NCBI GenBank assembly: GCA_937900045.1
Contig: CALCEB010000040.1
Coordinates: 1-28,742, forward strand
Direction: 5' to 3'
Source: an uncultured Acidobacteriota bacterium
GTDB lineage: Bacteria > Acidobacteriota > Terriglobia > UBA7540
DNA length: 28,742 nt
Made by a program: the position numbers and the translations under genes. The notes under the pieces are model-generated. The model saw only the letters and a list, made by a program, of their open reading frames with translations, was not told the DNA's origin and did no database searches. Of this stretch, positions 8,552 through 16,002 are shown piece after piece (positions within the stretch are counted from its first letter, which is position 1; each line of letters begins with the position of its first letter).

Positions 8552-9529
8552 TCACTTCGCACCCACCTTTGAGTTCCCGGGCGTTTTCAGGGCATCGAGG
8601 AGCGTCTGATACTCCGGCTGTAGTGTCGACTGGTCCGGGGCCAGCCGGGAAGCCTGATAATAGGCTTTCAGAGCCGCTTCCCGATTCCCGCCCTGGGCCA
8701 GCGCGTCGCCCAAATCATCGAGCGATTCCGGATTGTTAGGTTTGATCTCAAGCGAATTGTGGAACTCGGCCTCTGCCCCGCCCAGATCGCCACTCAGGTA
8801 AAGCGCAAGTCCCAGGCGCTGGTGAGCGTCAGCATCCCCTGGCTGGAGCTTGACCAGCGCACGGTCCGCCGCGATCATACCCTTCAGATCCCCCTTCGAT
8901 TCCCACAGTTGGCTGAGGTGGAAGTAACCGCCGGCATCCTGGGGATTCAGCCGCACGGCTTCCTGATACTCCGAAAGAGAGCCGTTGAGATCGTTCTTCC
9001 ATTCCAGAAGACCGGCCAGAGCGGCATGAGCCTCAGCGTTCGCGGGTTGGATTTGCAATTCCTGGCGATACGTTGCGATGGCCGCTTCCGGTTTCCCTTC
9101 TTCGTTCAACGTCTGAGCCAAGGCAAATAGCGCCGAAGCATTGCGAGGCTCCGCCTTCAAGGCTTGGCGGCAGAGGTTCTCCGCCGCGGCCCATCGTTTT
9201 TTGGCCGCAAGCTGCGCGGCCAAGGCCAGGTCCTTCGCAGCGATCGCGGCTGGGGCCAAAGGCGGCGGTTGAGGTGGCCGCGCGGCGCGCAAGGCGTTCA
9301 AGAGAACGTCTCCCGCGCCGGCCTTACGGAGGTTCTTGAGGTAGTTCTCGGTAGGGAGGAAATTGATTCCGCGCTTCTCCACCAGCCGGGCAAGGCGGGC
9401 GCTGGGAACGCCGCCTTGGACTAGTCCAGTAATCTGGGCCTGGGTCAGCGGCTTCACAGGCTTCTGCGGAGAGGAAAGCAATGCCACCGGTAGCAATACA
9501 ATTGCTAGAAAGATCGTTGTGCTTTTCAT
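8552..9529 (-). CDS. Exported TPR repeat protein with N-terminal helical domain
   Basis: A 325-aa protein. An N-terminal signal peptide starts at the ATG at 9529 (MKSTTIFLAIVLLPVALLSS). A short helical domain follows (about 28-80, with QITGLVQGGVPSARLARLV, RGINFLPT and LLNALRAA), of a kind I associate with acidobacterial secreted proteins. A Pro/Ala linker (about 81-95) then leads to about six TPR units (about 98-300). The open frame runs 15 codons further upstream, but those residues would precede the signal peptide. It lies 52 bases upstream of a second TPR gene on the same strand, so the pair is probably one operon producing periplasmic scaffolds. No catalytic residues are visible. Confidence 0.83.
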   Translation of the reverse strand: MKSTTIFLAIVLLPVALLSSPQKPVKPLTQAQITGLVQGGVPSARLARLVEKRGINFLPTENYLKNLRKAGAGDVLLNALRAARPPQPPPLAPAAIAAKDLALAAQLAAKKRWAAAENLCRQALKAEPRNASALFALAQTLNEEGKPEAAIATYRQELQIQPANAEAHAALAGLLEWKNDLNGSLSEYQEAVRLNPQDAGGYFHLSQLWESKGDLKGMIAADRALVKLQPGDADAHQRLGLALYLSGDLGGAEAEFHNSLEIKPNNPESLDDLGDALAQGGNREAALKAYYQASRLAPDQSTLQPEYQTLLDALKTPGNSKVGAK

Positions 9530-9634
9530 CGTGTGGTCTGAGGGTTTCCCGCTATTCCCCGCTTGCCCCTGCACCGAGATTATATGCCCGCCGTTTCCCG
9601 CCGTTCAAGTGGGGGCGGGTCTTGTGGCCGCCGG

Positions 9635-9676
9635 TCCCCTCACCCCAACCCTCTCCCCACAAGCGGGGAGAGGGAG
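9635..9676. repeat. Dispersed CCCTCTCCCC hairpin repeat
   Basis: CCCTCTCCCC (9649-9658) and its perfect complement GGGGAGAGGG (9665-9674) form a 10-bp stem with a 6-nt loop, preceded by CCCCTCACCCC. It is the same type as the element at 879-930. It lies between the divergent TPR and tryptophanase genes, so it is not needed as a terminator of either. Confidence 0.7.
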
Positions 9677-9722
9677 GAACAAGGAAGCGGATCGCGCCCG
9701 CCACCAACACCCCAAAATGGAA

Positions 9723-9752
9723 TTGACGGAAGCGGGCAGAAACCTCTACTGT
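9723..9752 (+). promoter_or_regulatory. Candidate sigma70 promoter for the tryptophanase gene
   Basis: TTGACG (9723-9728) is followed after 18 bp by TACTGT (9747-9752). Transcription would begin about 15 bases before the ATG at 9775, and GAGG lies just upstream of that start. The -35 is near consensus but the -10 is weak, so this is tentative. Confidence 0.35.
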
Positions 9753-9774
9753 CAATTCTTCACGAGGTTGACTC

Positions 9775-11148
9775 ATGCCCTTACACACCATTATCGAGCC
9801 CTTCCGTATCAAAAGCGTCGAACCGATCCATTGGACCAACCCCGAGCAGCGGGAAAAGCTGTTGCGCGCCGCCCATTACAACCTTTTTCTGCTCGATGCC
9901 AGCGACGTGCTGATTGACCTGTTGACCGATTCCGGCACCGGCGCCATGAGCATCTACCAGTGGGGCGCGGTGATGGAAGGGGATGAGAGCTACGCCGGCA
10001 GCCGCAGCTTTACTCGATTCCGCGACGCTGTTCAAGGCATTTTTGGCTACCGGCATGTGATCCCCACCCATCAAGGCCGCGCCGCCGAGCGGATTCTTTT
10101 CTCCGTCATGTGCAAGCAGGGTGACTTCGTGCCGAACAACACCCATTTTGATACGACTCGCGCCAATATTGAAGCTACCGGGGCTGAAGCGGTAGACCTG
10201 CCCATTGCGGAGGGCCTGGAGCCTTCGCTTCAACACCCTTTCAAAGGAAACATGGACGCGCGCCGGCTGGAGGAACTCATCGGGCGCGTCGGCCGCGAGC
10301 GGGTTCCCCTGGTGATGCTCACCGTGACCAATAACTCCGGCGGAGGCCAGCCCGTTTCCATGGCAAACGCCCGGGCCGTCAGCGCCGTTTGCCGCCGTCA
10401 TGGGATTCCTCTTTATTTTGACGCCTGCCGCTTTGCGGAAAACTCCTACTTCATCAAGCTGCGGGAAAAAGGGTACGAGTCGAAAACACCCAAGCAGATT
10501 GCGCAGGAGATGTTCGCTCTGGGCGACGGTTGCACCATGTCCGCCAAAAAAGACGGCATGGCCAACATTGGCGGGTTCCTTTGCACCGACGATGACCTTC
10601 TCGCCCAGCAGGAGAAGGACATTCTGATCCTGACCGAAGGCTACCCGACTTACGGAGGGCTCGCCGGCCGCGATCTGGAAGCGATTGCCGTGGGATTGGA
10701 GGAAGCGCTGGATGAAGATTACCTCCACTACCGCATCGTTTCCACCGGCTACCTGGGCAAGCACCTGAGCGAGGGTGGAGTTCCCATCGTCCAACCGCCG
10801 GGCGGCCACGCGATCTACCTTGATGCCCGCACTTTCCTGTCGCATGTTCCCCCTGCCCAGTTCCCGGGCGTGGCGCTGGCCAATGAACTTTACCTGGAAG
10901 GCGGGATCCGGTCCGTGGAAATTGGCAGCCTGATGTTTGCGGGCGCGGCCAAGATGGACCTGGTGCGCCTGGCCATTCCGCGCCGCGTTTATACCCAGAG
11001 CCATATTGATTACGTGATCGAAGCCGGGCTTGAAGTCTGGAACTATCGCGACCAAATCCGGGGTATGCGATTGACTCACGAAGCTCCCTTTCTGCGTCAC
11101 TTCACGGCCCACCTGGAGCCGTTTGAAGACAAAGACAGTGGCAAGTGA
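9775..11148 (+). CDS. tnaA: Tryptophanase-type beta-eliminating lyase
   Basis: A PLP-dependent lyase of 457 aa, close to the usual tryptophanase/tyrosine phenol-lyase length. Visible landmarks are FLLDASDVLIDLLTDSGTG (38-56), the cofactor contact THQGRAAE (98-105), and MSAKKDGM (255-262) with the Schiff-base lysine at 259. Two positions separate the subfamilies. Residue 126 is Asp (FDTT), matching the Asp of tryptophanase rather than the Thr of tyrosine phenol-lyase. Residue 383 is Ile (SVEIGS), matching tryptophanase rather than the phenol-binding Arg (MERG). I therefore favour L-tryptophan to indole, pyruvate and ammonia. No tnaC-like leader or permease gene is adjacent. The last codons and stop lie in a heptamer repeat (11138-11158). 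Catalytic activity on other aromatic amino acids cannot be excluded. Confidence 0.88.
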   Translation: MPLHTIIEPFRIKSVEPIHWTNPEQREKLLRAAHYNLFLLDASDVLIDLLTDSGTGAMSIYQWGAVMEGDESYAGSRSFTRFRDAVQGIFGYRHVIPTHQGRAAERILFSVMCKQGDFVPNNTHFDTTRANIEATGAEAVDLPIAEGLEPSLQHPFKGNMDARRLEELIGRVGRERVPLVMLTVTNNSGGGQPVSMANARAVSAVCRRHGIPLYFDACRFAENSYFIKLREKGYESKTPKQIAQEMFALGDGCTMSAKKDGMANIGGFLCTDDDLLAQQEKDILILTEGYPTYGGLAGRDLEAIAVGLEEALDEDYLHYRIVSTGYLGKHLSEGGVPIVQPPGGHAIYLDARTFLSHVPPAQFPGVALANELYLEGGIRSVEIGSLMFAGAAKMDLVRLAIPRRVYTQSHIDYVIEAGLEVWNYRDQIRGMRLTHEAPFLRHFTAHLEPFEDKDSGK

Positions 11149-11158
11149 TGAGTGACAA
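11138..11158. repeat. Three GTGRYRA heptamers over the tnaA stop codon
   Basis: The units GTGGCAA, GTGATGA and GTGACAA are adjacent and contain the last codons and TGA of the tryptophanase gene. The preceding AAAGACA also occurs before the larger array at 24201-24242, which suggests a common dispersed repeat rather than chance. Confidence 0.65.
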
Positions 11159-11334
11159 GGGTAGGGGCAGCCTTAAGCCCTCACGCCGCCGCGCACGCGG
11201 CTTTCATGACTGAAAACTTTTACTTGAATGCCGATGCCCAAGTTGTGCCTCTGCCGCATTCCAGGCTCTTTAGCAATTCGTTGAAGTCCCGCCGGCTGTC
11301 ACAAAGATTTAACAGAGGAATTGTGAAAACCGTA

Positions 11335-11362
11335 TTGACATCCGGGCAAGCGATTTTATAAT
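11335..11362 (+). promoter_or_regulatory. Near-perfect sigma70 promoter for thiD
   Basis: A perfect TTGACA (11335-11340) and a perfect TATAAT (11357-11362) are separated by 16 bp. Transcription is expected to start near 11369. That leaves a leader of about 59 nt with AAGGAG at 11412-11417 before the TTG start at 11428, and argues against an earlier ATG at 11380, which would have almost no leader or ribosome site. No TPP riboswitch motif is recognisable in this short leader. Confidence 0.75.
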
Positions 11363-11427
11363 CGCTAAAGAAACGTTCGATGATCTCTTGCCAAACGCCG
11401 GAGCCATACCGAAGGAGTTACCGCGAA

Positions 11428-12288
11428 TTGACGAACCATAGCCCGTCCGCCGGCTCGCCGGTCATCCTGACGATCGCAGGCTTTGACCCTTCGGGAGGCG
11501 CGGGCATTCTTGCGGATATCAAGACATTCGCCGCCCACAATTGTTACGGAGTTGCCGCCATCACGGCTCTGACCATTCAAAATACTCAGGGTGTGGCGCA
11601 GGTTTATCCCATCGAAGCGTCGAAAGTCCGCGAATGCGCTGAAAACCTGCTGGCGGATGGGCGCGTTTCCGTTATTAAAATCGGGATGCTCGGCGACGCC
11701 ACGGTGGCCACGGCGGTGAGTGAATTTCTCGGCGCGCATCCGGCGCTGCCCGTGGTGCTCGATCCCATCCTGCGCTCGACGAGTGGGAGAGACCTGGTGG
11801 ACTCCCCGGGCGCTGAAATCTTGCGCGAGCGCCTGTTGAAGCGGGCCACCCTCATCACGCCGAACCAGGCCGAAGCCTCGGCGCTCACAGGACTGAAGGT
11901 GGAAACCGTGGAGGAGATGAAGGCTGCGGCGCGCAAGCTGAAGGAGATGGGCGCGCAGAGCGTGGTGGTGACCGGGGGCCATCATGAAAAGGCCGTGGAC
12001 GTTTTCTTTAACGGCGCCGAGATGCAGGTGTTTTCCGCTGACCGCGTGAAGCCGGAAAATACGCACGGCACCGGTTGCACCTTTTCCTCCGCCATCGCTG
12101 CCAACCTGGCCCTGGGCCGCCACCTGAATGACGCCATCGTCCTGGCCAAGGCTTACGTCACGGAAGCCATCCGCAAGGCTTTTCCTACCGGACCCGGCCG
12201 CTTGCCTTTGAACCACCTCTACCGCATGCAGCAAGCGTCGCGTCCCGTGGCTGACCACGCTCCCGCTGTCCCCGAGGCCGTTCATTAG
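11428..12288 (+). CDS. thiD: Hydroxymethylpyrimidine (phosphate) kinase ThiD
   Basis: Phosphorylates 4-amino-5-hydroxymethyl-2-methylpyrimidine and its monophosphate to the pyrophosphate used in thiamine synthesis. It is a cytoplasmic ribokinase-fold protein of 286 aa (usual length about 265). GFDPSGGAGI is at 18-27, KIGMLGD at 84-90, TPNQAEA at 144-150, and the anion-hole motif GTGCTFS at 214-220 with Cys217. I chose the TTG at 11428 because AAGGAG lies 10 bases before it and a strong promoter ends at 11362; an in-frame ATG at 11380 adds 16 unconserved residues. No other thiamine gene is nearby, so it stands alone. Pyridoxal-kinase activity, known for some relatives, cannot be excluded. Confidence 0.92.
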   Translation: MTNHSPSAGSPVILTIAGFDPSGGAGILADIKTFAAHNCYGVAAITALTIQNTQGVAQVYPIEASKVRECAENLLADGRVSVIKIGMLGDATVATAVSEFLGAHPALPVVLDPILRSTSGRDLVDSPGAEILRERLLKRATLITPNQAEASALTGLKVETVEEMKAAARKLKEMGAQSVVVTGGHHEKAVDVFFNGAEMQVFSADRVKPENTHGTGCTFSSAIAANLALGRHLNDAIVLAKAYVTEAIRKAFPTGPGRLPLNHLYRMQQASRPVADHAPAVPEAVH

Positions 12289-12723
12289 GCGCTCCTCCGT
12301 AGCGCCAGCGTCCCGCTGACCAGGGGATCTGCCACCGCGACGGCTCCTATTGCAGATTGGGGAGGATGGCGGCATGGCTTTCCTTCGTGTCATTGTGCAA
12401 GGGCCGGAGGTCTCTCTAACCCAATCTGAGACGGCTTGGATAGGGCTGGTCGCCTGGATAGTGCTCAATGTCGTCTCCAGACTCCAAGACGGCCCTTGCA
12501 ACAGGCAAGTAGGAGCAGGGCGGGGAAGGCATCACAATCCGAGGTAGTGTCGCAGTCTGCTGTAGCGGCGCTCTATGAGCGCCGGAAACCGTTGAGGACC
12601 CAAGTTCGGCGCTCATAGAGCGCCGCTACAGCAAACAAACTGAGACACACCCAACCTGATGCTGACAATTTGGTCTATTCAGGCTATCCTGAAGATGGCG
12701 GGGTTCTAGGTAAATACCATCGA
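12289..12723. other. Gene-free stretch with a palindromic element
   Basis: No credible gene was found. A GGCGCT/AGCGCC hairpin (12288-12306) sits directly at the thiD stop and could act as a weak terminator, though it lacks a T-tract. A palindromic element (12543-12651) fills the right part. Short open frames on both strands here have no recognisable features. Confidence 0.6.
12543..12651. mobile_element. MITE-like palindromic element, copy 1
   Basis: Begins GGTAGTGTCGCAG and ends CTGAGACACACC. A 25-bp segment starting GCTGTAGCGGCGCTC (near 12558) is exactly complementary to a segment ending CGCCGCTACAGC (near 12632). Each arm also folds alone as GGCGCTC-3 nt-GAGCGCC, with a spacer of about 24 nt between them. 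The flanks CAATCCGA (12535-12542) and CAACCTGA (12652-12659) match at 6 of 8 positions, compatible with a decayed 8-bp target duplication. It has no coding capacity. Related copies lie at 22206-22273 and 27731-27840. Confidence 0.75.
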
Positions 12724-13749
12724 ATGAAATACTCTTATATTGCAAAGTCAGTATTGAAACTGGTGGCGTCGGGGTTCAAGCGTCCCTACATGGTGATGTT
12801 TGAGACCACGTTGATGTGCAATATGTTCTGCGAATATTGCATCTTCGGCGAAGAGGACAAATTCAACGACCTGAAGACGCGCGCCATCCGCGACCGCATC
12901 TTCCAGCGCATCGATGAATTCTGCGACATGGGCATTTTCGCGCTCAGCTTTTCGGGCGGCGAGCCGTTGCTGAACCCGAGTACGGTGGATTACATTGCCT
13001 ACGCCGCGGACAAGGGCCTGTGGACGTCCATGCCCACCAACGGTCTGCTGATTCGCAAGTACGCGGACGGCGTGGCGCGGCTCGACATGCTGGAGGTGTC
13101 GATCGATTCGATGGACCCCAAGCGCTTTGCCAAGCGGCGCGGCATTGACGGACTGCCCAAGATCATCGGCAACCTGGATTACGTGCTCACCAAGCGCAAG
13201 CCTTTCACCACCCAGATCAACGCCGCCGTGAACATGGAGAACCTGGAAGATCTGCCGGCGATTGCCGAGTTCTGCAAACAGCGGGATCTCGTTTTGCATC
13301 CGGAGGCCGTCCACAACGTGATGCGCGCCGGTGAATTGCTGCCGGACGCGGAGCTGCACGGCGAACAGATCGACAAAGTGGAAAATGCGCTGCACGCGCT
13401 GCGCAAGAGCTATCCGAAAAACGTCCGCTTTTACGCTCACTATTACGATTTCTACCGCAAGGGCGGCTTTGGGCCGAAGTTCCCGTGCCGCCATCCCTCC
13501 AAGCTCGTGTCCATGAAGCCGGACGGGGCGATCCACCTGCCCTGCGCCTTTATGACCCTTCACCAATCGCAGGACCCGCTCAAGGAAATATTCGCCTCGG
13601 AGATTGCCCGCAAGATCATTGCCCAGGAAGAGACGCTGTGGGACTTCTGCAAAGGCTGCAAGATCGGCTGCCCCTATGAAGTGAGCGCCTTCACCAACAG
13701 CCCCAAGCTGGCCGTGGAATCGGCGCTGAATTTTTTGAGGATTACGTAA
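12724..13749 (+). CDS. Radical SAM protein with SPASM-like C-terminal cysteines
   Basis: A 341-aa enzyme of unknown substrate. The 4Fe-4S/SAM motif CxxxCxxC is at Cys32, Cys36 and Cys39 (CNMFCEYC), SGGEP is at 77-81, and the strands VSIDSM (125-130) and NAAVNMENL (166-174) fit the radical SAM barrel. The C-terminus carries Cys255, Cys274, Cys309, Cys312 and Cys316 in a C-x18-C ... CxxCxxxC layout. This resembles a reduced SPASM or twitch domain that could hold one auxiliary cluster. The start is ATG 12724; the frame extends upstream to a TTG at 12670 but those residues look non-conserved, and the ribosome site is weak for both. No precursor peptide or partner enzyme is visible, so it is an orphan. 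Downstream lies a BrnT-like toxin gene. Confidence 0.85.
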   Translation: MKYSYIAKSVLKLVASGFKRPYMVMFETTLMCNMFCEYCIFGEEDKFNDLKTRAIRDRIFQRIDEFCDMGIFALSFSGGEPLLNPSTVDYIAYAADKGLWTSMPTNGLLIRKYADGVARLDMLEVSIDSMDPKRFAKRRGIDGLPKIIGNLDYVLTKRKPFTTQINAAVNMENLEDLPAIAEFCKQRDLVLHPEAVHNVMRAGELLPDAELHGEQIDKVENALHALRKSYPKNVRFYAHYYDFYRKGGFGPKFPCRHPSKLVSMKPDGAIHLPCAFMTLHQSQDPLKEIFASEIARKIIAQEETLWDFCKGCKIGCPYEVSAFTNSPKLAVESALNFLRIT

Positions 13750-13755
13750 AAGGGC

Positions 13756-14028
13756 ATGCATTTTGAGTGGGACTCTGCCAAGGCCGCGAAGAATCTCCGC
13801 AAGCACCACGTTTCGCTTGAAGATGCTTCGAGTGTTTTCTATGACCCGCCGGCCGTGACCGGCGCCGACCCTGACCATTCGGAAGCCGAGGAAAGGCTGG
13901 TCACCTTTGGCGTGTCGTCGGCTGGCCGGCTTCTCGTTGTATCCCACACGCAGCGTGGCGAGGCGATCCGCATCATCAGCGCTCGCATCGCAACTCAGAC
14001 TGAAAGGCGCATTTATGAAGAAGGTTAA
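13756..14028 (+). CDS. brnT: BrnT-family ribonuclease toxin
   Basis: A 90-aa protein with the full BrnT outline: FEWDSAKAAKNLRKHHVSLEDA (start to about 24), then VFYDP, then EERLVTFGVSSAGRLLVVSHTQRG and finally IRIISARIATQTERRIYEEG. BrnT proteins are RelE-fold RNases blocked by a DNA-binding antitoxin. The final RxxSAR-x2-T-x2-ER-x2-Y pattern holds the conserved residues of the family. The gene starts 6 bases after the radical SAM stop, with AAAAGGG upstream, and overlaps the presumed antitoxin gene by 14 bases. That overlap is typical of a toxin-antitoxin pair. Confidence 0.88.
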   Translation: MHFEWDSAKAAKNLRKHHVSLEDASSVFYDPPAVTGADPDHSEAEERLVTFGVSSAGRLLVVSHTQRGEAIRIISARIATQTERRIYEEG

Positions 14029-14329
14029 GTCCATATCCGACGAGCTTCGCGCTGAGTACAAGCGCTCGGACTTCAAGCAGCTTGAGCGCGGTAAATACTA
14101 CGAGCGGGTTCGGGCAAGCTCCAACGTCGTCGTGCTCGACCCTGACGTTGCGGCCGTCTTTCCAAACTCAGCCGCGGTCAATAGGGCGCTACATTCTTTG
14201 GCGGAAGTCGCCGAGAGGGTGTCGAGCCGAACATCCGGTTCTAGCCGACCGGCTCGCGTTCGGCGGTCGGGGGCTGAAGTTGACCTATTGGTTAAGAAGC
14301 TAGGACAGGCCATGGATAAGACACGGTGA
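14015..14329 (+). CDS. BrnA-like antitoxin
   Basis: A 104-aa protein beginning MKKVKSISDELRAEYKRSDF. Its middle, VVLDPDVAAVFPNSAAVNRALHSLAEVAE (about 38-66), reads as a short strand followed by helices, as in ribbon-helix-helix DNA-binding antitoxins. A basic, Ser/Arg-rich tail follows. The start ATG lies inside the last codons of brnT. The identification rests mainly on position and the strand-helix pattern, since this variant differs from the best-known BrnA sequences. It is expected to neutralise BrnT and repress the pair. Confidence 0.68.
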   Translation: MKKVKSISDELRAEYKRSDFKQLERGKYYERVRASSNVVVLDPDVAAVFPNSAAVNRALHSLAEVAERVSSRTSGSSRPARVRRSGAEVDLLVKKLGQAMDKTR

Positions 14330-14392
14330 CAGAGATGCTGCGTGGGTTAGTGGGCCGCATTCGGGTCTGCGCCAGCCGGCCAGTCACCTTGG

Positions 14393-14455
14393 ATTCCCGC
14401 CTGCGCGGGAATGACATCGCCCCTACGGGCGCGTGGGCGACCACAAGGGTCGCCC
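14393..14455. repeat. Two dispersed hairpin repeats (dRS3-like and GGGCGACC type)
   Basis: ATTCCCGC-CTGC-GCGGGAAT (14393-14412) is a perfect 8-bp hairpin resembling the dRS3-type repeat (ATTCCC-N8-GGGAAT) known from Neisseria and similar elements elsewhere. GGGCGACC-ACAA-G-GGTCGCCC (14435-14455) is a second 8-bp hairpin. They occupy the gap between the toxin-antitoxin pair and purF. Confidence 0.7.
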
Positions 14456-14552
14456 CTATAACCAGAAACCTATTGCGCTGGCCGCAGCTTGGATGCAAAC
14501 TTAATAGAGGCGCCTGAGGCCGAAGCCCCGGCGCCCGCCGTTTGGAGTTCGA

Positions 14553-15986
14553 TTGTTACGTCCTGGCATCGATCTTTTTCCAACCTGCGACCTCGCTGAC
14601 GACAAGTTCCACGACGAATGTGGCGTGTTCGCCATTCACGGCCATCCGGAAGCGGCCAAGCTGGCGCACCTTGGGCTGTTTGCGATGCAGCATCGCGGCC
14701 AGGAAAGCGCGGGAATCGCCGTTTACAATGGCGAATCGATGGTGTGCCATCGTGGCATGGGGCTGGTGAATGACGTATTCACCCACGAGGCGCTGCAAGG
14801 ATTGCCCGGCTCGATTGCCATTGGCCACACGCGCTACTCCACGGCGGGTGGAACGGACCTGCGCAACGCTCAGCCGCTGATGGTGAGTTGCCAGAAGGGG
14901 CAGGTGGCAATTGCCCACAATGGCAATTTGGTGAACGCTTCCACCATCCGGCGCGATCTTGAAAGCCGGGGAGATATTTTCCAGACGACCAGCGATACGG
15001 AAGTGGTGCTCCACTACTTTGCGCGCTCCAAACACAGCGGCATTCCGGAGTCGCTGGCGGAGGCGCTCGACAAAGTGGAAGGCGCGTACTCGCTGGTGGC
15101 GCTGGTGAAAGACACGATTTACGGCATCCGCGACCCGCGCGGATTCCGGCCGTTGGCGCTGGGTACGCTGGACGGCGCGTGGGTGCTGGCTTCCGAGACT
15201 TGCGCTTTTGACCTGATCAATGCGGCCTACGTCCGCGACGTCGAGCCGGGGGAGATGGTGATTCTGGATGATCGTGGCCTCACGTCACTGCGATTCGCTC
15301 CGCCCGCGCAGCCCGCCCAGTGCATTTTCGAGCAGGTTTACTTTTCCCGGCCGGATAGCCGGGTGTTTGGCCGCCCGGTGCATGCCAGCCGTGAAATGCT
15401 GGGGCGGCTGCTGGCACGCGAGCATCCGGTGGAGGCCGACCTGGTGGCGCCAGTGCCGGACTCCGGAGTTCCCGCCGCCTTCGGCTTCGCAGAGGAGTCC
15501 GGCATCCCATTGCGAATCGCCCTGATGAGGAATCACTATGTGGGACGGACGTTTATCCAGCCGAGCCAGGCGAACCGCGACTTGGGCGTGAAGATGAAGC
15601 TGAATCCGGTGCGCGGGCTGATTGAGGGCCGCCGCGTGGTGCTGGTGGATGACTCGATCATCCGCGGGACAACCAGCAAGAAGATCGTGCGCATCGTACG
15701 GGAGGCGGGAGCGCGGGAGGTGCATCTGCGCATCAGTTGTCCGCCGACGATATCCCCCTGTTTTTACGGGATCGATACGCCGGACAAACATGAGTTGATC
15801 GCCTCCGCTCACAGCCTGGAGGAGATCCGGCAGTACATTGGCGCGGACTCGCTGGGCTATCTTTCCTTGAAGGGTTTGCGCCAGGCGGTGGACGATGGGC
15901 AGGGCCGCTATTGCCTGGCCTGCTACACCGGCAATTATCCCACGCACGTTCAGGAACCGCTGCTGGCGCTGCGGCATCGAGAGTAG
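14553..15986 (+). CDS. purF: Amidophosphoribosyltransferase PurF
   Basis: Commits PRPP and glutamine to purine synthesis, giving 5-phosphoribosylamine. The protein is 477 aa. A short propeptide precedes the N-terminal glutaminase nucleophile Cys23 (DECGVF), so about 22 residues should be removed. RGQESAG (48-54) and GHTRYSTAG (91-99) belong to the glutaminase domain. The PRPP loop VLVDDSIIRGTTS is at 363-375. Cys257, Cys403, Cys454 and Cys457 have the spacing of the 4Fe-4S ligands in Bacillus subtilis-type PurF, so this is the iron-sulfur, oxygen-sensitive form. The start is TTG 14553, preceded by GGAG at 6 bases. It opens a run with lepB, purM and purN. Confidence 0.96.
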   Translation: MLRPGIDLFPTCDLADDKFHDECGVFAIHGHPEAAKLAHLGLFAMQHRGQESAGIAVYNGESMVCHRGMGLVNDVFTHEALQGLPGSIAIGHTRYSTAGGTDLRNAQPLMVSCQKGQVAIAHNGNLVNASTIRRDLESRGDIFQTTSDTEVVLHYFARSKHSGIPESLAEALDKVEGAYSLVALVKDTIYGIRDPRGFRPLALGTLDGAWVLASETCAFDLINAAYVRDVEPGEMVILDDRGLTSLRFAPPAQPAQCIFEQVYFSRPDSRVFGRPVHASREMLGRLLAREHPVEADLVAPVPDSGVPAAFGFAEESGIPLRIALMRNHYVGRTFIQPSQANRDLGVKMKLNPVRGLIEGRRVVLVDDSIIRGTTSKKIVRIVREAGAREVHLRISCPPTISPCFYGIDTPDKHELIASAHSLEEIRQYIGADSLGYLSLKGLRQAVDDGQGRYCLACYTGNYPTHVQEPLLALRHRE

Positions 15987-16002
15987 ACCGAAAGTGAGGG
16001 AA

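Noticed and set aside
9781..11112. 443-codon minus-strand open frame
   Set aside because: Antisense to the tryptophanase gene, whose catalytic residues are intact; a shadow frame.
11152..11361. 69-codon plus-strand open frame between tnaA and thiD
   Set aside because: It starts in a heptamer repeat and ends inside the thiD -10 box; no features support a protein.
11365..12501. 378-codon minus-strand open frame over thiD
   Set aside because: Antisense to thiD with no recognisable domain; a shadow frame that extends into the gene-free stretch.
12748..14076. 442-codon minus-strand open frame
   Set aside because: Antisense to the radical SAM and brnT genes, which carry convincing motifs.
14542..14769. 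75-codon plus-strand open frame at the purF start
   Set aside because: It overlaps the purF N-terminus in another frame and carries no features; the purF frame contains the catalytic Cys23.
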